42,367 nucleotides of DNA from Hyphomicrobium sp. (GTDB lineage Bacteria; Pseudomonadota; Alphaproteobacteria; Rhizobiales; Hyphomicrobiaceae). Shown here piece by piece: positions 24,355 through 32,164 of the stretch. The position numbers were made by a program, and so were the translations under genes. Each line of letters begins with the position of its first letter. Positions within the stretch are counted from its first letter, which is position 1. Under the pieces are notes generated by a model. That model was not told the origin of the DNA. It saw only the letters and a list, made by a program, of their open reading frames with translations, and searched no databases. The DNA lies in contig JASBSU010000058.1 in NCBI GenBank assembly GCA_030148725.1, positions 1 to 42,367 of the forward strand, written 5' to 3'.

Positions 24355-26241
24355 TCAGAGCTTCGGCAGCTGCGGCGGATACTCGTCGAGGTTCACGTCG
24401 TCGTACGGACCCTTACCATCGAGCGAGAACACCATCAGACCACCACCCATCTGCGTCCAGTTGGCGAGGTTCTTGAACGCGCCGACAGCACCGAGACCGG
24501 CAGTCGGATCGTTCAGGTCGAACACCAGACCAACTGCGGGCCAGCCACCGACGCCGTAGTAGATGGCGACGTACTGCGTGCCCTTGTGGGTGTAGGTGAT
24601 CGGGTAGCCAATGGCGCCGGACGGGATCTTGAACTTCCAGAGAAGCTCACCCGTGTCGCTGTTGCGAGCCTTCAGGTAGCCGTCCAGCGTTCCGTAGAAC
24701 ACCAGGTCGCCACCGGTGGCGAGCGTGCCACCCCAGGCTGCGAAGCGCTCCATCACTTCCCACTTATACTTACCAGTGATGGCGTTGTAGGCCTTGACCT
24801 GACCGAGGCCGAGGTAGTTCTGACGGTCACCCTTCGGGCCCGGATACATCCACAGCGTTGCACCGACGAAGAACTGGCCGGCACGATACGGAAGCATGAA
24901 CGGTTCCCAGTCCATGCAAATGTGGTTGATCGCGAGATAGAAGAGCTGACGGTTCGGATCGTAGCTGTCATGAGCCTGGTCATGGTAGCCCATGGCCGAC
25001 GGACACACGTTGGTCGCCTTGTGATCCATCCGCGTGCCGTATTCCGGGTTGCGAACCGGGATACCCGTCTTCAGGTCGACGTGCGTCCAAACGTTGACCG
25101 TATCGTCGATCTTGTCGGCCGAGATCAGGTCACCGTTGGTGCGGTCGAGCGTGTAGACGATGCCGTTACGGTCAGGATGGGTGAGAAGCTTGCGCTCCTT
25201 GCCCGTCTTGTCCTTCTGCTTCGACAGCATCATGACGTTGACGCCGGCATAGTCCCACTCGTCGTGAGGGGTCTTCTGATAGCCGAAGCGCAGCTCGCCC
25301 GTGTCGACGTCGCGGCCCATGATGGTCATGGTCCACTTGTTGTCGCCAGGACGCATCGTCTCGTTCCACGGAGAGGGGTTGCCCGATCCGTAATAGATCA
25401 GGTTCTCTTCGGGATCGTAGGCATACCAGCCCCAGTTCGTGCCGCCACCGATCTTCCAGGCGTCGCCTTCCCAGGTCGCGGTGCCGAGACCCTTCTGACC
25501 GTAGTGCGGGTTGGCCTTGTTGAAGTTGTCGCCGATGCCGATTTCCTCATCGGGACCGGTCGCATACTTGCGCCACTTCATGCCGCCAGTCTTGACGTCG
25601 TAGGCCGTGGCATAACCGCGAACACCGAGCTCAGCGCCCGAAGAACCGATGATGACGAGGTCCTTGACGACATAGGGAGCAATCGTGAGCGTCGAGCCGA
25701 CCTTGATGTCGGAGTTCTCGACCTTCCAGTACTCCTCACCCGTCTCAGCATTCAGCGCAACGACATGGCCGTCGAGCTGGTTGTTGATGATGAGCGGAGG
25801 CGTCTTTCCATCGCCCGGCCAGTAGGCCAGACCGCGGTTGACGAGGTCGCAGCAGGCGACCGAGCGAGCGGCCGGGTCCTGCTTCGGCTTATACTGCCAC
25901 TTGATCTTGCCCGGGTTGTCGAGGTCGAGGGCAAAGACGTTGTTGGGGAATGACGTATTGATATACATCACGCCGTTCACAATGCGCGGCGCGCCTTCGT
26001 GGCCGTGCAGCAAACCAGTCGAGAACGACCAGGCAGCCTTCAGCTTCTTGACGTTGTCTTTATTAACCTGCTTCAGCGGGCTGTAGTTATTCGAGTCATA
26101 GTTCTTGCCGGTCATGACCCAGTTGTCGTCGCTCTTCGACAGCTCGATGAGCTTGTCGTTAGCGCTTGCGCTAGCGACAAAACCTACCAACGCCGCCAAC
26201 GAGGCGGACGCAAGCAGGCCTGACTTGAGGTGTGGTTTCAT
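24355..26241 (-). CDS. mxaF: MxaF, calcium-dependent PQQ methanol dehydrogenase large subunit
   Basis: 628 residues. Signal peptide 1-27 (ASASA), so the mature protein begins NDKLIEL. Eight-bladed quinoprotein propeller with W-motifs. The vicinal disulfide Cys130-Cys131 corresponds to mature 103-104. Catalytic base Asp330 (mature 303) lies in DEWDYAG, with Ala two residues on, which marks the calcium form. It oxidises methanol to formaldehyde in the periplasm and passes electrons to cytochrome cL. The start is ATG 26241 with GAGGG on the minus strand seven bases upstream, inside a small hairpin. The open frame continues upstream to 26544 without a signal peptide and is treated as leader. First gene of the mxa operon. 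Confidence 0.97.
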   Translation of the reverse strand: MKPHLKSGLLASASLAALVGFVASASANDKLIELSKSDDNWVMTGKNYDSNNYSPLKQVNKDNVKKLKAAWSFSTGLLHGHEGAPRIVNGVMYINTSFPNNVFALDLDNPGKIKWQYKPKQDPAARSVACCDLVNRGLAYWPGDGKTPPLIINNQLDGHVVALNAETGEEYWKVENSDIKVGSTLTIAPYVVKDLVIIGSSGAELGVRGYATAYDVKTGGMKWRKYATGPDEEIGIGDNFNKANPHYGQKGLGTATWEGDAWKIGGGTNWGWYAYDPEENLIYYGSGNPSPWNETMRPGDNKWTMTIMGRDVDTGELRFGYQKTPHDEWDYAGVNVMMLSKQKDKTGKERKLLTHPDRNGIVYTLDRTNGDLISADKIDDTVNVWTHVDLKTGIPVRNPEYGTRMDHKATNVCPSAMGYHDQAHDSYDPNRQLFYLAINHICMDWEPFMLPYRAGQFFVGATLWMYPGPKGDRQNYLGLGQVKAYNAITGKYKWEVMERFAAWGGTLATGGDLVFYGTLDGYLKARNSDTGELLWKFKIPSGAIGYPITYTHKGTQYVAIYYGVGGWPAVGLVFDLNDPTAGLGAVGAFKNLANWTQMGGGLMVFSLDGKGPYDDVNLDEYPPQLPKL

Positions 26242-26638
26242 CAACAAACCCTCGCGGTTTCGCTCCCAGATGAAAGCGGGTTGCCTGCCGCGGCCGATGT
26301 ACCGCAGAGCGCGGTCAGCCACGACAATTCCGCCTTCGTTAGTTGCAGCCATGCGGGCATTGAGCGCCCGGCTGCGCGGGATAAGAGCCCTTTGGTCGGT
26401 CTGCGGACCGATCAGAAAAGCTGGCTCATCCGGGCTCGAAGCTAGAACGTCGCAGGTGGCGGGGTCTTTAGGCTCAGTTCCAAGATCGAGACGGAACAGG
26501 TGGCAACCATTTGGCATCGAGTTGCCCTCGCTGAGCTCAAACAAGCGAGGTTAAATCTCACAGCGTCTCGAAATACGCCCGCTGCAATAGCAACGAGTGG
26601 ATCTCACCCGCTGTACGCGCCGGGAGGAAATGGCATCG
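26242..26638. other. Divergent intergenic region upstream of mxaF
   Basis: 397 bp between mxaF (minus) and a lipoprotein gene (plus). It must contain the mxaF promoter and probably that of the plus-strand genes, but I cannot place a -35/-10 pair with confidence. It has no exact GGGA-N5-TCCC copy, only a one-mismatch GGGATAAGAGCCC at 26378-26390. Open frames through it lack leaders or family features. The mxaF end carries a hairpin shared with the xoxF leader. Confidence 0.6.
26246..26260 (-). promoter_or_regulatory. GNRA-type hairpin over the mxaF ribosome-binding site
   Basis: Minus strand AAACC-GCGA-GGGTTT: a 5-bp stem with a GCGA loop and one bulged G, directly before the start codon and containing the GAGGG ribosome-binding bases. 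A near-identical element of about 21 bases occurs in the xoxF leader at 38773-38794. Confidence 0.45.
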
Positions 26639-27163
26639 ATGAAAAGCCGGCGAAAATCCATCTTGCACTGCACTCTCCTCCTCGCTGTTTTTTCCGTCGC
26701 CTTCTCGGGTTGCAGCGATGAAGCTCAAACACCGTCAGAGCCGACAGCAAAAGAGCAGCCGACGAAGCCGCAGCTCCATCGAGCGAAATGGTTGTGGGTG
26801 ACCGACGCCAATCCGCCCGAGCAATGGCTTGCGAGCCGCGAGGCCAAACGTGACCTCGCGCTAGACGAGCCTACTGTGCTCGACATGGCCCGCGTGCTCC
26901 ACGTCGCCGCGAAGCGCTTCCGCGACCATCCGCGCATGATCGCCAACCGCGCTGTGCAGCTCGAGGAAATGCTGGGCGAAAAGGGAATCACCGAGAGCGC
27001 GCCGAAGCTGATCGTAACCATATCCCAGGTGCCCGGTGCCACCCGCTCTGTCGAAAGCTTCGCGTCTCTCACTCAGCAATACTATAATCTGCGCAAAGGC
27101 GGCCTGGCTCAGGCGCCTGCCATAGACGCCCTGAAACAGCAGATTGAACGAGCCCCACCCTGA
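26639..27163 (+). CDS. Putative lipoprotein divergent from mxaF
   Basis: 174 residues from ATG 26639, with GGAGG at 26623-26627; ATG 26630 is too close to that site. The signal peptide ends in FSGC, a likely lipobox (Cys about 24), then a Pro/Thr/Lys-rich linker. The mature part is helical (EPTVLDMARVLHVAAKRF, RMIANRAVQLEEML, then a Gln/Arg-rich end). The pattern ANRAVQLEEML near the middle and ESFASLTQQYYNLR near the end suggests a structured domain I do not recognise. By position it could be an mxaH-type accessory protein, since mxaH is a small protein of mxa clusters, but that is a guess. It lies 38 bp upstream of the intact sensor kinase. Confidence 0.7.
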   Translation: MKSRRKSILHCTLLLAVFSVAFSGCSDEAQTPSEPTAKEQPTKPQLHRAKWLWVTDANPPEQWLASREAKRDLALDEPTVLDMARVLHVAAKRFRDHPRMIANRAVQLEEMLGEKGITESAPKLIVTISQVPGATRSVESFASLTQQYYNLRKGGLAQAPAIDALKQQIERAPP

Positions 27164-27201
27164 CACGGATCTCCCCTGAGCGGCTTGCATGGTTCGCCAG
27201 C

Positions 27202-28635
27202 TTGCGAACCGACCTGCACCGCCGCTGGCGAGCCCAATCGGTTCGCCGCCAGCTGATGATCTCCATATCGACGATCAGTATCTCGGCAATCCTGCTGTCG
27301 ATGGCGCTCGCCATTGTTGACGCTCGCGGGCGCGTGGAGGTCGAAGTGAACGCTGCCGTCGAGCTGGCCCAGCAGCTCGTGCGCGACATGGTCAAGCATC
27401 TGTCCTCGCCGGAAGCGCTCCAGGAGCTGTTCGCATCGACCCCGGAGCAGTTGAAGTACGTCCGCCATGCTCGGATTCTGGCGACCAATTCCCAAGGTGA
27501 CCTCGTTCAGATCGCACCCGACGACCGCGCCAAACAGCAACTCGACGGACCTAGAGAGGAAGTCCCGAGCTGGTTTAGGAAGCTCGCTGCGCCAAAGCAG
27601 ACCATACGCGAAATGCGTCTTGTTCCCAATGCAGCAACCATCATGATCGTCAGCGACCCTCGCGACGAGCTTGGCGAAGTCTGGGAAGAAGTCTCCCGAC
27701 GCGCCGTGATCTGGCTCGCCATCACGATTCTCATGCTCGCGCTGCTCTATGTCGTGCTGGGCCGTCTCCTCAACCCACTGGTTGGTCTCGCCAGCGGAAT
27801 GCACGAGCTGGAGGACGGGCGCTACAGCACGCGAGTCCCCGAACCGCCGATGCGCGAGCTGGCTGCCATCGCCAGACGGTTCAACACGCTCGCCGGAGCA
27901 CTGGAGAAGGCACGGCAGGATAACACGCGCCTTTACCGCCATCTCATCGCTGTCCAGGAGGACGAGCGCCGGCAGGTCGCCAACGAGCTCCACGACGAAG
28001 CAGGCCCCTGCCTTTTCGGAATCACCGCGAACGTCGGCTCGATAGATCGGCTCGCCGAACGCCTTCCCGAGGAGCAAGCGGCCCAGATAAAGAACCGGTC
28101 TGCCGAAATTCTGAGCATCGCCGAACGCCTCAAGACCATAAACCGAGACCTGCTGCGCCGCCTTCGGCCCGTCGAGATCGGCCGCATCCCCCTGCAGGAG
28201 CTGGTTGGCAGCCTGTTGGCTGGTTTTGAACGCCGGCATCAGGAAGTGGCGTTCAGGCTTGCCACTGGTTCCCTTGCCGCGGGGTACGGAGAAGCCGTAG
28301 ACCTAACGTTATTTCGTTGCGTCCAGGAGGCGCTAACCAATGCTATGCAGCATGGGGGCGCCACCCGCGTCGAAGTCGAAATCCACGAGGAACAGGCAAT
28401 CGGATCCGGCAAATACGTTCGCCTGAGGGTTCGTGACAACGGCTCGGGCTTCTCAAGTGGAACGCCCAGCGGAATCGGACTGACGGCGATGCGAGAGCGT
28501 GTTCGCGCAATCAACGGAACGAGCGAAATCGAAAGCTCGTCTGCCGGCACGACGATCTCGGTTTCTGTTCCGATCCCCGACAGGCTCTCCCTGCCTCGGC
28601 CAGCCTACGATACGTCCAAAGGTGTCACCGAATGA
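27202..28635 (+). CDS. NarL-type sensor histidine kinase (copy B, intact)
   Basis: 477 residues from TTG 27202; no ATG or GTG is available in frame and the ribosome site is weak. Transmembrane segments about 19-39 and 168-188, periplasmic domain between, HAMP about 189-241, HisKA_3 with His264 in NELHDEAGPCLF. The ATPase has N box EALTNAMQH (Asn380), G1 DNGSG (412-416) and G2 GIGL (424-427). It aligns throughout with the frameshifted kinase at 5414-6945, including the conserved Cys in the H-box region. It is translationally coupled (ATGA) to its regulator. Because it is next to mxaF, a role in controlling mxa or xox expression, as for MxaY/FlhS-type kinases, is plausible. Confidence 0.9.
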   Translation: MRTDLHRRWRAQSVRRQLMISISTISISAILLSMALAIVDARGRVEVEVNAAVELAQQLVRDMVKHLSSPEALQELFASTPEQLKYVRHARILATNSQGDLVQIAPDDRAKQQLDGPREEVPSWFRKLAAPKQTIREMRLVPNAATIMIVSDPRDELGEVWEEVSRRAVIWLAITILMLALLYVVLGRLLNPLVGLASGMHELEDGRYSTRVPEPPMRELAAIARRFNTLAGALEKARQDNTRLYRHLIAVQEDERRQVANELHDEAGPCLFGITANVGSIDRLAERLPEEQAAQIKNRSAEILSIAERLKTINRDLLRRLRPVEIGRIPLQELVGSLLAGFERRHQEVAFRLATGSLAAGYGEAVDLTLFRCVQEALTNAMQHGGATRVEVEIHEEQAIGSGKYVRLRVRDNGSGFSSGTPSGIGLTAMRERVRAINGTSEIESSSAGTTISVSVPIPDRLSLPRPAYDTSKGVTE

Positions 28636-29279
28636 AAGTTCTCGTCATCGACGATCATCCGATCGTCATTCAGGGGTGCCGCCGCCTCCTCGAGGATATG
28701 GGCGTCGAGGAAATCCTCGTCGCCTCGAGCTTGTCTGAAGGCTTCCGCATCTACCGCCAGAAACGCCCCGACATGATCATCGTCGATCTGTCGATGCAGT
28801 CGGGCGCTCTCGGCGGTCTTTCCTTCATCCGCCGCTTGCGCATCCACGACGAGAGCACGCCCGTCCTCGTGCTCAGCATGCATTCCGACCGCATGATCGT
28901 CAGCCGTGCGTTGGAAGTCGGCGCCAATGGCTATCTGCTGAAAGACACTTCCTCAGAAGAGTTCGCCAAGGCGTTCAAGCGCGTTCGTGATGGGCAGCCC
29001 TACCTCAATCACGAGCTGGCTTCGGAAATCGCCTTCCGCGAGGCCCGCGGCGACAGCAATCCCTTGAGCCGTATGTCGTTGCGCGAGCTGCAGACGCTGT
29101 CTTTGATCGCCGAAGGCAAGCCCTATATCGCAATCGCCGAAGAGCTGCACGTCAGCTACAAGACGGTCGTGAACACGAGCGCACAGCTGAAGGTGAAGCT
29201 CGGCGTGCGCACCTTGCCGGAGCTGATGCGCATCGCGATCCAGCACCTGCCGAGCAACGCAGGCAAGCCCGGCTTCTGA
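28632..29279 (+). CDS. LuxR/NarL-family response regulator (copy B)
   Basis: 215 residues. Receiver MKVLVIDDHP, Asp52 in IIVDLSMQ and Lys in GYLLKDT. GerE helix-turn-helix at about 147-200 (MSLRELQTLSLIAEGKPY, VSYKTVVNT). The recognition-helix region YKTVVNTxAQLK is the same as in copy A and similar to the 4667-5284 regulator (YKTVAVICATLR), so the three may read related operators. Four-base overlap with the kinase and a strong terminator behind it define a two-gene unit, perhaps with the lipoprotein gene. Confidence 0.93.
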   Translation: MKVLVIDDHPIVIQGCRRLLEDMGVEEILVASSLSEGFRIYRQKRPDMIIVDLSMQSGALGGLSFIRRLRIHDESTPVLVLSMHSDRMIVSRALEVGANGYLLKDTSSEEFAKAFKRVRDGQPYLNHELASEIAFREARGDSNPLSRMSLRELQTLSLIAEGKPYIAIAEELHVSYKTVVNTSAQLKVKLGVRTLPELMRIAIQHLPSNAGKPGF

Positions 29280-29302
29280 TCAGAAACAAAACGGATTGAT
29301 GG

Positions 29303-29332
29303 CGGCCGAAGCGAGAGCTTCGGCCGTTTTTT
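29303..29332 (+). terminator. Rho-independent terminator after response regulator B
   Basis: A 10-bp perfect stem (29303-29312 with 29317-29326), GAGA tetraloop, then six T. It separates the regulator from the convergent DUF3617-like gene. Confidence 0.92.
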
Positions 29333-29343
29333 GTCGCCGCGCG

Positions 29344-29784
29344 TCAGCCGGCCTTGCCGGCGGCCTTCGTCTCAGGCGGACAATCCGGGCCGACGTACTG
29401 GCCGTCGATCGTCACGCCCATATTCTTCCAGCCCTCCGGCGGGTCGAAGCTCATCTTCATGACGCCGCGATAGCGCGTGTTGAAATCGCCGCCGAACGCT
29501 GTGCTCATGATCTGCTTGCCGTGCGGCTTCGTGCAGACGACGTCAACGATGAACTCGCTACCTGCCTCAGTCACCTTCGGCTTCGAGCAATCACCACTTT
29601 CGGCCGGTGTCGCCAGATCGTCGTCCTTACCGACGCAGGCATCAATGGTCGTCATGCCCGTGCCCGGCGCAACGGTCGTGATCCGCCAATGGCCAGGTTT
29701 GCGCTTCGGCAGTTCGGTGGCGTCGGCCGTCACGACCGGCGCGGTAAGACCCAGCGCAAGTATTCCAAGAACCAGAGCCCGCAA
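29344..29784 (-). CDS. DUF3617-like secreted protein (copy 2)
   Basis: 146 residues with signal peptide 1-20 (VVTADA). The DUF3617-like pattern is KRKPGHWRITTVAPG, DACVGKDDDLA, SGDCSKPKV, then a beta-rich middle (GGDFNTRYRGVMKMSFD) and a Cys near the end (YVGPDCPPE). It is more diverged than the pair at 8716-9240 and 30613-31137. A palindrome GGGATTTTTTCCC lies 101 bp upstream of its start, in the divergent gap shared with the gene at 30046. Function unknown; periplasmic. Confidence 0.75.
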   Translation of the reverse strand: MRALVLGILALGLTAPVVTADATELPKRKPGHWRITTVAPGTGMTTIDACVGKDDDLATPAESGDCSKPKVTEAGSEFIVDVVCTKPHGKQIMSTAFGGDFNTRYRGVMKMSFDPPEGWKNMGVTIDGQYVGPDCPPETKAAGKAG

Positions 29785-29885
29785 CGTCGCCTCCTTGATA
29801 TGACTTCATTTTTTTAGGCCATATCGGCGCTCGGCGCTGGAACTGACAATCCGAATGCACCTTCTTCGGATTCCCGCAATTTTAT

Positions 29886-29898
29886 GGGATTTTTTCCC
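29886..29898. promoter_or_regulatory. GGGA-N5-TCCC palindrome in divergent gap
   Basis: GGGATTTTTTCCC, an exact copy, lies between the DUF3617-like gene (start 29784, minus) and the small secreted gene (start 30046, plus). The same gap has further small inverted repeats (for example TTTGC/GCAAA near 29970-29985). Confidence 0.55.
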
Positions 29899-30045
29899 GA
29901 CGCCAGTCATTGGACATGCGGGAGCGGACGGAGGGCAACATTTCCAGTCCCAATTGCCATCTGTGGCAGTTTGCTCGTGCAAAAGTGGCAAACATCGGCG
30001 TAGTCTGAGCGAAGTCGCTGTTGATCACTTCTTGCGGAGGTGACC

Positions 30046-30471
30046 GTGCATCGCTTCGTCAAGCTACCTGTTCGCTACGCGCAGAGCGCATTAAAGCTCT
30101 CGCTCGCCGTTTCTGTTCTCGCAGTGGGTCTCGCCTCCGGCAGATCGAACGCCGATCCGGCTCCTGCTCCTGAACGCGTCCGCGGCTTCTTCTGCAATGC
30201 CAAAAGTCACTCGATCGACTTCCTGCGCGAACAAGCGGCCGGAGAGAACGAGGAGATCGCAGCCAACGCCGTGAACAAGCGGCTGAAAGCCTTCTCCTGC
30301 GCCTATTATCTGCCCGCGAACGCCATCTACACCGGCGAACACACGGTGATCCAGGACGGCTTGGTCTACAAGCTCCACAGCTACCTGTTCCTGCCGGAGC
30401 GGGTTGAGCGGTGGAGCGGATCGACCATTGGCTCGCTGCAGCCCTCGCCCAGCGCCAAGCACGACGTCTGA
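30046..30471 (+). CDS. Small secreted protein of unknown function
   Basis: 141 residues from GTG 30046, with GGAGG at 30036-30040 five bases upstream; an in-frame GTG at 30040 overlaps that site. Signal peptide to about residue 37 (SGRSNADP). The mature part has two cysteines (RGFFCNAKSH, AFSCAYYLP) and the region EEIAANAVNKRL. No family is recognised. It is followed by a hairpin and then by a DUF3617 gene with its own palindrome, so it is probably monocistronic. Confidence 0.72.
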   Translation: MHRFVKLPVRYAQSALKLSLAVSVLAVGLASGRSNADPAPAPERVRGFFCNAKSHSIDFLREQAAGENEEIAANAVNKRLKAFSCAYYLPANAIYTGEHTVIQDGLVYKLHSYLFLPERVERWSGSTIGSLQPSPSAKHDV

Positions 30472-30479
30472 GCGTCGAC

Positions 30480-30524
30480 GCTCGGACGAAGATGGGTGCA
30501 CGTGCTCACCGCACGTGCCCGAGC
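30480..30524 (+). terminator. Nested hairpin after small secreted gene
   Basis: GCTCGG 30480-30485 pairs with CCGAGC 30519-30524, and an inner 8-bp helix joins 30498-30505 with 30511-30518. A short T-rich stretch (TTCACTTTT) follows. Plausible terminator, weaker than the others. Confidence 0.5.
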
Positions 30525-30551
30525 TTCACTTTTGCGCGAGCCATTTCAAAC

Positions 30552-30564
30552 GGGAATAACTCCC
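30552..30564. promoter_or_regulatory. GGGA-N5-TCCC palindrome upstream of DUF3617 gene
   Basis: GGGAATAACTCCC, an exact copy 48 bp before ATG 30613 (63 bp before ATG 30628), a spacing like that in front of the SoxYZ-like gene. Confidence 0.6.
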
Positions 30565-30612
30565 TTGTGACGCTGCCGGACCATCCCTAATCCAGATGCC
30601 ATCCGTTGCGTC

Positions 30613-31137
30613 ATGGGACATTGCCGAATGCTGCGCACTTCACTCATCGCTGCCGCCATCTTCGCCGTCGGCTGCACCACCACGATCGCCCACGCAAATG
30701 AGGTCGCGCTACCTCTGCGCAAGGCCGGCAAGTGGGAGCAGAAGACCGTCATGGACGAGGGCGGCAAGAAGCACGAGCAGACGCTCACGATCTGCATCGA
30801 CACGGAAATGGAGCGCAACACCGCGCTCGCCAGCGCCGCCGAACACAAAACGCGGTGCTCCAAGTACGACGTCAAGCAGGACGGCGAGAATTTCGTCATC
30901 GAAGCGACGTGCAATATGAACCACCGCGACGTCGAGAGCCGCACCGAGATGAGCGGCGACTTCCAGAAAACCTTCAACGTGAAAATCACCTCGACGACGT
31001 CCGGCGTGCAAGACTCCCAATCGATCGCCATCCCGCGCGTGATCGAGCAGCACGGCACCTACGTCAGCGAGTCCTGCGGTGATCTGAAAGCCGGCGAAGC
31101 GATGGGCACCGACGGCACCCGCGTGATGGTTCAGTAA
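30613..31137 (+). CDS. DUF3617-like secreted protein (copy 3)
   Basis: 174 residues from ATG 30613; ATG 30628 (MLRTSLIAAA) gives a cleaner signal peptide and may be the true start. Signal region ends TIAHAN. The mature part LRKAGKWEQKTVMDEGG, CIDTEMERNTALASAAEHK, RTEMSGDFQKTF and GTYVSESCGDLKAGEA aligns along its length with copy 1 at 8716-9240. Periplasmic, uncharacterised. It is the only gene between its palindrome and a strong terminator, so it is a single-gene unit. The pairing of close paralogues 22 kb apart parallels the duplicated kinase-regulator units. Confidence 0.8.
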   Translation: MGHCRMLRTSLIAAAIFAVGCTTTIAHANEVALPLRKAGKWEQKTVMDEGGKKHEQTLTICIDTEMERNTALASAAEHKTRCSKYDVKQDGENFVIEATCNMNHRDVESRTEMSGDFQKTFNVKITSTTSGVQDSQSIAIPRVIEQHGTYVSESCGDLKAGEAMGTDGTRVMVQ

Positions 31138-31143
31138 GACGAT

Positions 31144-31178
31144 AAAGGCGCCAGCGCTCTGCAGCGCGGCGCCTTTTT
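31144..31178 (+). terminator. Rho-independent terminator after DUF3617 copy 3
   Basis: A 9-bp stem AAAGGCGCC/GGCGCCTTT (31144-31152 with 31168-31176) with an inner GCGC/GCGC helix, ending in five T. It serves the plus-strand gene and also separates it from the convergent beta-propeller gene. Confidence 0.85.
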
Positions 31179-31198
31179 CTTTTGGAGTGGCCGACCGC

Positions 31199-32164
31199 TC
31201 AATCCGGCTTGACCGCGACGCCCCACGGCAGCCGACCGACCGGCACCGACTTCTCCGCCTTCAGCGTTGCAATGTCGATCACCGTAAGATCGTTCGTCAG
31301 ACCGTTTGCGGTGTAGAGCTTCGAGCCGTCGCCCGACAGGGCCATGTGCCACGGCCGCTGACCGGTCAGGATGTAGTTCGTCGTCTCATACGTCGCCGTA
31401 TCGATCACCGCGATGCGATTGGCGCGGCCGATGGCGACGAATGCCTGCTTGCCATCCTTCGAGAACACGATCCCCATCGGCTGGATGAGCTCGGGGCGCA
31501 CGCCCGCGATCTCGAAGTGCAGCTTCTTGACGATCTTGTACGTCGACGCATCGATGATCGCGACGGTGCCGCCGATCTCGGCGGAAACCCACACGTGCTT
31601 GCCGTCTTGCGTGAATGTCGCCACCCGCGGCCGCGTATCGACGAGGATGTTGGCCTTAACCTCGAACGTCGTCGTGTCGATGATGTGCGCCATGCTGGTG
31701 GCTTCGGAAGTTGCGGCGACAATCTTGTCGTCGGGGGCAACCGACATCCCCTCCGGTTCGACGCCGACTTCGATCTCGGCCAGCACCTTGCCGCTGACGC
31801 GTTCCAGAACCGTGACGTAGCCATCGTCTTCATTAGCGACGTAAACGCGCTCCCCCTTGTGATCGATGTCGAGAAGCTCCGGATCGGGGCCGGTGTCCAT
31901 ACGCCTCACGACTTCGAGCGTCGTCGTATCGATCACGTCGAGCTGGTCATCGTCGCCAACGCAAACCAGCACTTCCTTGAAGTCCGGCGAAATGGCGATC
32001 CCTCTTGGCCGCTTGCCGACTGGGATCGTCTTGATCACGCTGAGCGATTTGGAATCCAGCACCGTGACCGTGTTGTCCTTCTCGTTGCTGACGAAAATTG
32101 TATCGGCTGCTGCAGGCGTCCCGGCGACCAATGCGAGCCCCAGCACGACAAAAATATTGCGCAT
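31199..32164 (-). CDS. YVTN/PQQ-catabolism-associated beta-propeller protein (copy B)
   Basis: 321 residues from ATG 32164; a longer frame to 32335 runs inside the upstream gene. Signal peptide 1-20 (AAADT). The repeats IFVSNEKDNTVTVLDS, VYVANEDDGYVTVLE and LYTANGLTNDLTVIDIA match copy A at 2157-3122 very closely, including the ends (VPVGRLPWGVAVKPD). The start shares one base with the stop of the binding-protein gene (TGATG), so translation is coupled. TIGR03866-type accessory protein of PQQ-dependent oxidation; last gene of the xoxF operon. Molecular function unknown. Confidence 0.87.
   Translation of the reverse strand: MRNIFVVLGLALVAGTPAAADTIFVSNEKDNTVTVLDSKSLSVIKTIPVGKRPRGIAISPDFKEVLVCVGDDDQLDVIDTTTLEVVRRMDTGPDPELLDIDHKGERVYVANEDDGYVTVLERVSGKVLAEIEVGVEPEGMSVAPDDKIVAATSEATSMAHIIDTTTFEVKANILVDTRPRVATFTQDGKHVWVSAEIGGTVAIIDASTYKIVKKLHFEIAGVRPELIQPMGIVFSKDGKQAFVAIGRANRIAVIDTATYETTNYILTGQRPWHMALSGDGSKLYTANGLTNDLTVIDIATLKAEKSVPVGRLPWGVAVKPD

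Noticed and set aside
24349-25953. 534-codon plus-strand open frame opposite mxaF
   Set aside because: Antisense shadow of a GC-rich gene. No leader, domain or plausible composition, and mxaF is unambiguous.
26378-26390. GGGATAAGAGCCC upstream of mxaF as a regulon site
   Set aside because: It has one mismatch. Many one-mismatch hits are expected by chance in 42 kb, and it has no partner site.
26242-26544. N-terminal extension of MxaF
   Set aside because: In-frame open sequence, but the signal peptide and ribosome site place the start at 26241.
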